Below are positions 7,629 to 12,652 of a stretch of 12,652 bases of DNA, in pieces; the stretch's first letter is position 1; every line of letters starts with the position of its first letter. The notes under the pieces are model-generated. The model did no database searches, was not told where the DNA came from, and was given only the letters and a program-made list of their open reading frames with translations. Both the position numbers and the translations under genes were made by a program. The DNA is from JBAXBF01 sp034429745 (lineage in GTDB: Bacteria > Chloroflexota > Anaerolineae > Anaerolineales > DRKV01): NCBI GenBank assembly GCA_034429745.1, contig DAOUFY010000125.1, positions 1 to 12,652 on the forward strand, written 5' to 3'.

Positions 7629-9092
7629 ATGCGGATACTAATAGGAGTGTTGGAGATAGCGGGATTAATTCCAGTTTACGCAGATGGCTTTAGGCAATTA
7701 GGCCATGAAGTTACAACAGTGGTTAGGCAAAAAATTCCTTGGTATGAAGCAAATTATAATTTCGAACTTCATTCCCAGGAGCTTACTTTGGATGATGCCA
7801 TATTGATTGGTTATTTATTAGGCTCGCATGATGTGTTTGTGTATGAATGGGCGCGTGCGGGTTTATTGCCTTGGGCGAAGGATTTGGAATTAATAAAGGA
7901 TATAGGTAAGAAATCCATATCTATTTTTCAAGGAAGCGATGTTCGTTATTATCCAGCTTATATAGATTGGTACGCCATCGAGAAAGAAAGTCTATTAAAA
8001 TTACCTTTTCCTTATGAGTCTGTATCAGATAGTTTAAGACCTTTACGTAAAGCTGAAAAGTATAGCGATTTAATACTTTCTTTACAGAATCAATCTGTTT
8101 TGGGTATTAGACCGTATATGCATTCCTTTCTTCCGATGAAATTAGATGATTATCCTTTTAAAGTTCCCGGCAGAGATGTGCCAATTGTGGTGCATTCTCC
8201 ATCTCGAAAATGGATAAAAGGGAGTGAAATTATTGAACAAGCATTGGAAGATTTAAGAAGAGAGGGTGTACTTTTTCAATCTTATATAATGCATAATATT
8301 TCCAATAAGGATGTTATTCGAGCATTGGTTAATGCGGATGTAGTTATTGATCAATTGTTCTTTCCCTTGAGCGGCAAATTGGCACTCGAAGGTATGGCCT
8401 GCGGTTGTGCTGTCGCAAGTGGGGATAGAGAGGAGGTAGAGCCTTTTCCACCAAATCGCCCTATTTGGCATATTGATTACCGCGGTGTAAAAGAGCAATT
8501 AAAAGAATTACTGACAAATAAGGAACTGCGTGTAAAGTTAGCTTATGCGGGGAGAGATTATGTTGAAAAATATCATAATCACATTGGTGTCGCAAACCGT
8601 ATTCTTCATTTACTCTATTCTGATGACTCTTTAATATATGATTATTATCCAACCTTTTATTTTAATCAATTTTCATTAGGTAAGGAAGAACACATAACAG
8701 AAGATGTGTTAGACCTAACCTCTGATATAATTCTCAAATGGGGATTGCCTATTGAGGCTTCTATACCAGATTTAGTTAGTAAAGGACTGGTGCATCGAAA
8801 TCTCTTATTGATGGAGGAGAAAGTACCGCGCTGGAAATATGTTCAGAAGCAACCATTTACCATAGCTGACTATATGCATACATTAGCCACACCTGAATGG
8901 GTGGAGGAAAAAATAAAACCCGAAAAAAGTATGAAAAAAAGAGACGAGTTGGCTCAACAGTTTGCAGAGATAATAGCTTACTACAATGAAGGACAAACTG
9001 AAAAAGCACATCATTTGATAAAGAAAGTGGTAGAACGTTTTCCGACCAGAGTTGAAGCATGGGTAGCTTATAGCGGTTTGATTAAACCTTGA
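7629..9092 (+). CDS. GT-B fold glycosyltransferase (GT4-like) with TPR-like tail
   Basis: The 487-residue protein probably transfers a sugar from a nucleotide-sugar donor onto a glycan or lipid in the cytoplasm; donor and acceptor cannot be told. The N-terminal half opens with an MRILIG strand and a glycine-containing loop typical of the GT-B acceptor domain. The C-terminal Rossmann half carries HSPSRKWIKGSEII (189-202) and the donor-binding block DQLFFPLSGKLALEGMACG (241-259), with conserved Glu254. The first Glu of the usual E-x7-E pair is replaced by Pro246, as in the DQL...ALEGMA subgroup. Residues 340-440 are a charged tail without a recognised fold. Residues 443-476 form a TPR-like helical pair (IIAYYNEGQTEKAHHLIKKV...FP). 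The gene is divergent from the membrane/TPR operon and overlaps ligA tail-to-tail. The start is fixed by AAGGAG 7 bases before the ATG. Family assignment is fair; specificity is unknown. Confidence 0.85.
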   Translation: MRILIGVLEIAGLIPVYADGFRQLGHEVTTVVRQKIPWYEANYNFELHSQELTLDDAILIGYLLGSHDVFVYEWARAGLLPWAKDLELIKDIGKKSISIFQGSDVRYYPAYIDWYAIEKESLLKLPFPYESVSDSLRPLRKAEKYSDLILSLQNQSVLGIRPYMHSFLPMKLDDYPFKVPGRDVPIVVHSPSRKWIKGSEIIEQALEDLRREGVLFQSYIMHNISNKDVIRALVNADVVIDQLFFPLSGKLALEGMACGCAVASGDREEVEPFPPNRPIWHIDYRGVKEQLKELLTNKELRVKLAYAGRDYVEKYHNHIGVANRILHLLYSDDSLIYDYYPTFYFNQFSLGKEEHITEDVLDLTSDIILKWGLPIEASIPDLVSKGLVHRNLLLMEEKVPRWKYVQKQPFTIADYMHTLATPEWVEEKIKPEKSMKKRDELAQQFAEIIAYYNEGQTEKAHHLIKKVVERFPTRVEAWVAYSGLIKP

Positions 9093-11157
9093 ATGATAAT
9101 TGAGATGGGTTAGAAAGTTGAGAAGAACCTTCAGCTAAAGCTTTTAGTTGATTTTCATTAATGACAGCTATTCCTAAAGCGCGTGCCTTTTCCAGTTTGG
9201 AGCCGGGATCCTTTCCACAGACTAGATAATCAGTTTTCTTGCTTACCGTATCCGTTACTTTACCTCCGTGTGAAGTAATAAATTGCTTAACTCCTTCGCG
9301 AGTAAATTCTTCAAGAGTACCTGTTATTACAAAAGTCAAGCCATCAAGAGACGATTTCTGATTGGGGGAGGAGATTGATTTTTGAGGATTTACTCCAGCT
9401 TTTATTAACTTTTGGATAATGTTTTGGTTTGCGGGACGAGAGAACCAATCACAAATTGCTATGGCGATGTTTGGACCAATTCCTTCAATTTCTTGAAGTT
9501 TCTCTAGTGCATTTGGTGAAAGAGCAGTATTCATCAAACTCTCTATATTGGAAAAATGATCGGCTAAACTGGATGCTAATACTTCACCAACACCACGAAT
9601 ACCTAATGCTGTGATTAAGCGAGATAAATTGCGTGTTTTTGATTCATTGATGGAGGTTAAAATATTTTCAGCTTTCTTATCTGCAAAACCCTCTAATGAA
9701 AGCAATGCTTCTTTTTCAAGGGTATAAAGATCAGCTACATCGTGAACTAAACCTTTGTTAACGAGAAGTTCAACAATTTTTCCTCCTAAACCTACAATAT
9801 CCATTGCAGGACGGGAGACAAAATGCTCAAGGTTACGTATGAGTTGAGCAGGGCAGGCGTTATTGACACAATACCAAGCAACCTCACCTTCGATATGCTC
9901 AACAGGTTGTTTGCATGCAGGGCAGATTGAAGGTGGCGTGAAGATTTTTTCATTACCATTTCTTAGATCAACAATCGGACCAATGACATAAGGAATTACA
10001 TCGCCAGCTCTTTTGATTAATACCCGATCCCCAATACGGATATCTTTTTCCTTTATATAATCAAAGTTATGCAGTGTGGCTTGTTTGACGATAACTCCTC
10101 CAATTTCAACAGGTTCGAGGATGGCATATGGGGTTAAAACACCTGTACGACCCACATTAACTCCGATGTCCAGTAGCTTTGTTGTTACTTCTCGAGCGGG
10201 AAATTTAAAGGCAATTGCCCCGCGAGGGTCTTTGCCGACAACCCCTAATTCAGATGAGAGGAATAAGTCATTAATCTTAATGACCATACCGTCCATTTCA
10301 AAAGAACTTTGGTCTCTTTGATTCACCATATCTAGGCAGTGTTGAATTGCCTCATCTAAGGTTTCGCATAATTTTGCTTCTGGAGTTGGAAAACCTAATT
10401 CAGCTAATTTGGCCAAAGCATCCCATTGAGTTTTTGGAGCTTCATCTGATGTATGGACGATTTGGTATATGAGTAAAGTCAAACGACGGCTGGCTGCGAT
10501 AGAGGGGTCTAATTGTCGCAAGGAACCGGCAGCTGTATTGCGAGGGTTTAGATACGTTTTTTCTCCTGCTTCAAGTAGTTGTTGATTGAGAACTTGGAAA
10601 TCGGCTTTAGTAATGAATGCTTCGCCGCGTACAACAAGTTCGGCAGGTGCAGGGATAGAAGAATGGATAGGTATTTTTAATGGCAAAGCTTTAATACCAC
10701 GCAGGTTATTGGTTATAACTTCGCCATACTCACCATCGCCACGAGTTGCCCCTAAATAAAAGATCCCTTCTTTATAATGGAGGACTACTGTGAGTCCATC
10801 AATTTTTGGCTCAACTACGAAATTGGTTTGTTTTACTTTGGGGTTAATTTTAATAAGCCGTTCGAACCAGCTTACTATTTCAGTTGGACTGAATGCATTA
10901 GAAAGGCTTAGTATTGGGGAAGGGTGGCGTACTTTTTCGAACTTTTCTGCTATTGGGGCACCGCTTCGTTGAGAGGGTGAATCGGGAGTTATCCAATTAG
11001 GGTGTTTTGCTTCAAGTTCAAGCAATTCGCGAAATAGCATGTCATATTCATAATCACTTATTATAGGATCATCTAAGACGTGATATCTATAATTATGATA
11101 ATGTATTTCATTTTTCAATTCTTGAAGGCGTAGGTATTCAGGATCAACTTTGTTCAT
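9082..11157 (-). CDS. ligA: NAD-dependent DNA ligase LigA
   Basis: This enzyme seals nicks in duplex DNA using NAD+, in replication and repair. At 691 residues it is of normal length with the full domain order. Domain Ia has the NAD-gripping Tyr/His segment (YHNYRYHVLDD, 20-30). The adenylation domain has the nucleophile Lys118 in KIDG (118-121) and the conserved MDGMVIKI block (288-295). An OB fold follows, then a four-Cys zinc finger (Cys412, 415, 430, 435), helix-hairpin-helix repeats (about 450-590) and a C-terminal BRCT domain (about 603-676). All key residues are present, so it should be active. An in-frame TGA lies 12 bases before the ATG at 11157, which fixes this start although no Shine-Dalgarno is visible. 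It lies 39 bases after ldh on the same strand, which suggests a shared transcript. Its last codons overlap the convergent glycosyltransferase. Confidence 0.98.
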   Translation of the reverse strand: MNKVDPEYLRLQELKNEIHYHNYRYHVLDDPIISDYEYDMLFRELLELEAKHPNWITPDSPSQRSGAPIAEKFEKVRHPSPILSLSNAFSPTEIVSWFERLIKINPKVKQTNFVVEPKIDGLTVVLHYKEGIFYLGATRGDGEYGEVITNNLRGIKALPLKIPIHSSIPAPAELVVRGEAFITKADFQVLNQQLLEAGEKTYLNPRNTAAGSLRQLDPSIAASRRLTLLIYQIVHTSDEAPKTQWDALAKLAELGFPTPEAKLCETLDEAIQHCLDMVNQRDQSSFEMDGMVIKINDLFLSSELGVVGKDPRGAIAFKFPAREVTTKLLDIGVNVGRTGVLTPYAILEPVEIGGVIVKQATLHNFDYIKEKDIRIGDRVLIKRAGDVIPYVIGPIVDLRNGNEKIFTPPSICPACKQPVEHIEGEVAWYCVNNACPAQLIRNLEHFVSRPAMDIVGLGGKIVELLVNKGLVHDVADLYTLEKEALLSLEGFADKKAENILTSINESKTRNLSRLITALGIRGVGEVLASSLADHFSNIESLMNTALSPNALEKLQEIEGIGPNIAIAICDWFSRPANQNIIQKLIKAGVNPQKSISSPNQKSSLDGLTFVITGTLEEFTREGVKQFITSHGGKVTDTVSKKTDYLVCGKDPGSKLEKARALGIAVINENQLKALAEGSSQLSNPSQLSFKV

Positions 11158-11196
11158 CGGATTATCTATTCAACTTGATTAATTTTGTTTATGATT

Positions 11197-12150
11197 TTAG
11201 ACTAAATGCTCTTTTTCAAGCGAGTCAATGACTTCACGAATGGATTTTACGCTTTCCGCAAATTTTTGAGTTTCTTCATGATTCATTACAGGAGGAAAAT
11301 GATCCAAAATTCCTTCCCCACCTATTAGGTTTGGTAAAGAGACTGTAACATCTTTTATTCCAGCCACTTCGTCCATGGGTGTACATACTGTTAGAATAGA
11401 TCTTTCATCCTGTAGGATGACGCGAACGATGCGGGCTATTGCTGCTCCAATTCCATAATATGTAGCGCCTTTACCTTCAATAATATGATATGCGGCTCGG
11501 CGTACTTTTTCATCAATAATATGCTGAGGAATGTCACACATTTCTTTGTTATGAAGTTTGCAAAATTCAGAAAGAGGCAGTCCACCAATACTGATAGAAG
11601 ACCAATTGAGAACTTCAGAATCTCCATGTTCTCCGAGAACATAAGCATGAACATGATGAGAATCTATACCTAGATATTGAGCTAATAAAGACCTAAACCG
11701 TGCAGTATCTAGGGTAGTTCCAGTGCCAATAATTTTAGAACTAGGAACTCCAAATTCTTTAGCATAGTAAGCGGTTATATGGGTCATAACGTCAACAGGA
11801 TTGGTTGCAATGATAAGGATTGCATTTGACGCGTTCTTTAGTACTTGAGGGATCACTTCTCTAAAAACAGCAGCGTTGCGTCCTAATAATTGAATCCTGG
11901 TTTCACCAGGCTTCTGTCCAACGCCGGCCGTTATTACGACAACTCTACAATTTTGTAAATCTGAGTAATCCCCAGCGGAAATACGTAACGGTCTCGAAAA
12001 AGGTACGGCGTGCAGCAAATCATCAGCTTCTGCAGTTGCGCGCTTGCGGTTTAAGTCCACTAAGACGATCTCTCTGCCAATACCTTGTAATATCATTGCA
12101 TACGCTGCTGTAGCACCTACAAATCCACTTCCAATAATCCCGACTTTCAT
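11197..12150 (-). CDS. ldh: L-lactate dehydrogenase
   Basis: This enzyme interconverts pyruvate and L-lactate with NADH/NAD+, regenerating NAD+ during fermentation. At 317 residues it is of normal length. The Rossmann loop GSGFVGATAAY (7-17) binds NAD, and Asp32 at the end of the second strand favours NAD over NADP. The substrate-loop residue is Gln79 (GQKPGETR), the lactate-type residue where malate dehydrogenases have Arg; Arg85 closes over the substrate. The catalytic residues are Asp148 and Arg151 (DTARFR) and His175 (GEHGDSE). Translation starts at the ATG at 12150 with AGGAG 8 bases upstream. It leads a probable two-gene transcript with ligA. Upstream on the same strand are the predicted small RNA and osmC. 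Malate dehydrogenase is the main alternative and is disfavoured by Gln79. Confidence 0.96.
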   Translation of the reverse strand: MKVGIIGSGFVGATAAYAMILQGIGREIVLVDLNRKRATAEADDLLHAVPFSRPLRISAGDYSDLQNCRVVVITAGVGQKPGETRIQLLGRNAAVFREVIPQVLKNASNAILIIATNPVDVMTHITAYYAKEFGVPSSKIIGTGTTLDTARFRSLLAQYLGIDSHHVHAYVLGEHGDSEVLNWSSISIGGLPLSEFCKLHNKEMCDIPQHIIDEKVRRAAYHIIEGKGATYYGIGAAIARIVRVILQDERSILTVCTPMDEVAGIKDVTVSLPNLIGGEGILDHFPPVMNHEETQKFAESVKSIREVIDSLEKEHLV

Positions 12151-12158
12151 GGCGATAT

Positions 12159-12163
12159 CTCCT
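12159..12163 (-). promoter_or_regulatory. Ribosome binding site of ldh
   Basis: AGGAG lies 8 bases before the ATG at 12150 and supports that start. The start region also contains CATGAAAGT (minus 12151-12143), which is perfectly complementary to a 9-base stretch of the predicted small RNA (encoded by 12399-12407). Confidence 0.75.
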
Positions 12164-12186
12164 AAAGTTTATTGTACTTAAATTGC

Positions 12187-12216
12187 TATAAATGGTTTTT
12201 ATAATAAAATTATCAA
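12187..12216 (-). promoter_or_regulatory. Candidate promoter of ldh
   Basis: TTGATA (12211-12216) and TTTATA (12187-12192) lie 18 bases apart on the minus strand, in a very AT-rich stretch just before the ldh ribosome site. The richness in A and T makes chance matches easy, so this is tentative. Confidence 0.35.
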
Positions 12217-12322
12217 TGCAATTTTACCTTGAAGTAAAAAATTGTGGGTTAGAAAACTGGCAATTGAGCCGTGTATAAAAGGTGAGGAGTTTTTATAAAG
12301 ATAACTAAATAATTATAGTAAT

Positions 12323-12381
12323 AAAAAGCGAAACCCCCAGCTTAGGCAAGTGTTGAAGTCTTACCTAGGCTGGGAGTTTGC
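12323..12381 (-). terminator. Intrinsic terminator closing the small RNA
   Basis: Arms 12360-12381 and 12328-12350 form a roughly 20-bp stem with a few wobbles or mismatches, including CCCAGCCTAGG against CCTAAGCTGGG, around a 9-base loop (12351-12359). On the minus strand the stem is followed directly by five T residues (12323-12327) and TATTAC-like sequence. There is no T tract on the plus-strand side, so it acts leftward. It would also catch read-through from osmC. Confidence 0.8.
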
Positions 12382-12410
12382 CTTGAAAGGAGACAAAACA
12401 TGAAAGTGAG
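12323..12410 (-). ncRNA. Predicted free-standing small RNA, about 88 nt
   Basis: No known RNA family is recognised. The call rests on a near-consensus promoter placed correctly upstream (12417-12445) and a strong intrinsic terminator at the 3' end (12323-12381), with no room for a protein between. Predicted initiation is near 12407-12412. The first 25-30 nucleotides look unpaired and include ACTTTCATG and TCTCCTTTC. Together these are the reverse complement of a Shine-Dalgarno, a 7-base spacer and an ATG. The 3' part is one long stem-loop. Base-pairing with mRNA start regions to block ribosomes is inferred. The same DNA read on the plus strand holds a 7-codon ORF with a strong ribosome site, a weaker explanation. 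Confidence 0.5.
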
Positions 12411-12416
12411 ATTATT

Positions 12417-12445
12417 ATTTTAATAGGCATTCATTGTTGTGTCAA
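12417..12445 (-). promoter_or_regulatory. Strong predicted promoter of the small RNA
   Basis: On the minus strand TTGACA (12440-12445, a perfect -35 match) and TAAAAT (12417-12422, 5 of 6 of the -10) are spaced by exactly 17 bases. It is the best promoter match in the window. It could alternatively drive ldh by read-through, but the terminator at 12323-12381 would intercept most transcripts. Confidence 0.55.
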
Positions 12446-12454
12446 GAATGTAAT

Positions 12455-12480
12455 AAAAAGCGAGTAAAAAAGTTAATCGC
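12455..12480 (-). terminator. Weak intrinsic terminator at the end of osmC
   Basis: GCGA (12477-12480 on the minus strand) can pair with TCGC (12460-12463), with an inner TAA/TTA pairing across one mismatch, followed by five T residues (12455-12459). The osmC stop codon lies inside the stem. The tail sequence repeats that of the stronger terminator at 12323-12331. Confidence 0.4.
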
Positions 12481-12652
12481 GAATAATTTCATAATCAGTA
12501 GTAACTGTTACACATTCTTTAAAGGTATTGATTACAGTACAATATTTCTTAGTTGAAAGCTCGATAGCTTTTGCTAACTTTTCTTCATCTACATTACCAT
12601 AAACCTTATATTGAAGGTGAACACTATTATATTGATATACTGGGTCAGTTTG
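12473..12652 (-). CDS. OsmC/Ohr-family protein, C-terminal 59 residues
   Basis: The frame runs from the right edge to TAA at 12473-12475; the N-terminal part lies outside the window. The visible tail follows the YhfA-like OsmC pattern: an amphipathic strand (VHLQYKVYG), an Asp/Glu-rich turn, the helix LAKAIELSTKKYC, and a final strand pair ending TVTTDYEIIRD. The Cys in KKYC (visible residue 38) matches the second, C-terminal thiol of the family. The usual partner Cys would be in the missing part, so redox activity cannot be confirmed. Family members detoxify organic hydroperoxides or act as thiol proteins of uncertain substrate in the cytoplasm. It is on the same strand as the small RNA, ldh and ligA, but two predicted terminators separate it from them. 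Confidence 0.85.
   Translation of the reverse strand, partial: QTDPVYQYNSVHLQYKVYGNVDEEKLAKAIELSTKKYCTVINTFKECVTVTTDYEIIRD

Larger units (their letters stand above)
12318..12463. repeat. 14-bp direct repeats bracketing the small RNA region
   Basis: GTAATAAAAAGCGA occurs exactly at 12318-12331 and at 12450-12463, with start points 132 bases apart. Each copy coincides with the T-tract side of a leftward terminator. They may be duplicated terminator tails or the scar of an insertion or local duplication. Confidence 0.6.
12151..12472. other. 322-base spacer between ldh and osmC
   Basis: From left to right it holds the ldh ribosome site and candidate promoter, then about 105 bases (12217-12322) in which I see no supported element. 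Next come the predicted small RNA with its terminator and promoter (12323-12445), and the osmC terminator. A 14-base direct repeat (GTAATAAAAAGCGA at 12318-12331 and 12450-12463) brackets the small RNA region. No protein gene of ordinary length fits. Confidence 0.8.

Noticed and set aside
8253..8652. Two minus-strand frames (81 and 63 codons) opposite the glycosyltransferase
   Set aside because: They run antisense through the conserved donor-binding region, lack ribosome sites and show no motif.
11436..11654. 72-codon minus-strand frame (and a plus-strand one at 11485-11673) within ldh
   Set aside because: Both are shadows of the ldh reading frame, which carries all the catalytic residues through this stretch.
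11197..12150. Malate dehydrogenase as the identity of the dehydrogenase
   Set aside because: The substrate-loop position carries Gln79 (GQKPGETR), the lactate-type residue, rather than the Arg expected for malate.
12386..12423. Seven-codon plus-strand ORF (MKVRLLF, then TAA TAG) with a strong AAAGGAG site 7 bases before its ATG, downstream of the hairpin; possible leader peptide
   Set aside because: No gene follows on the plus strand for it to regulate, and no convincing plus-strand promoter is seen. The same bases are explained better as the 5' part of the leftward small RNA, which has both promoter and terminator.

Overview
The window is about 37% GC by eye, densely packed and bacterial. 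Most genes lie on the minus strand. The best guess for the host is an AT-rich member of the Chloroflexota (Anaerolineae-like). This rests only on remembered family resemblance: the wording of the DNA ligase, the YhfA-type OsmC tail, and the pairing of a small two-helix membrane protein with a giant TPR protein. No marker gene here fixes the taxon.

Layout, left to right. (1) Positions 1-7090, minus: one uninterrupted, left-truncated reading frame of at least 2,363 codons for a cytoplasmic-looking helical-repeat (TPR) solenoid. It is built from at least three diverged super-repeats of about 700-730 residues. (2) Positions 7131-7466, minus: a 111-residue protein with two membrane helices, 40 bases upstream of the giant gene and probably in its operon. 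A possible 52-codon ORF (7448-7606) overlaps its start. (3) Positions 7629-9092, plus: a GT-B glycosyltransferase with a TPR-like tail, transcribed divergently from the membrane/TPR pair. (4) Positions 9082-11157, minus: NAD-dependent DNA ligase LigA, overlapping the glycosyltransferase tail-to-tail by 11 bp. (5) Positions 11197-12150, minus: L-lactate dehydrogenase, 39 bases upstream of ligA and probably co-transcribed with it. (6) Positions 12151-12472: a 322-base spacer. (7) Positions 12473-12652, minus: the C-terminal end of an OsmC-family protein cut by the window edge.

The most interesting item is in the spacer. On the minus strand there is a near-consensus promoter (TTGACA, 17 bp, TAAAAT), then about 88 bases, ending in a strong intrinsic terminator with a 5-T tail. 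This looks like a free-standing small RNA gene. Its predicted unpaired 5' part is the reverse complement of an ideal translation start (Shine-Dalgarno, 7-base spacer, ATG). It complements the glycosyltransferase start region at 15 of 16 positions with identical spacing, and the start of the neighbouring lactate dehydrogenase gene at 9 contiguous bases plus its Shine-Dalgarno sequence. A role as an antisense regulator of translation initiation is inference.

How the genes work together: ldh and ligA are housekeeping functions that happen to share a transcript. The membrane protein and the giant solenoid may form a membrane-associated scaffold. The glycosyltransferase with its own TPR-like tail sits beside them, but nothing in the sequence proves a shared pathway.
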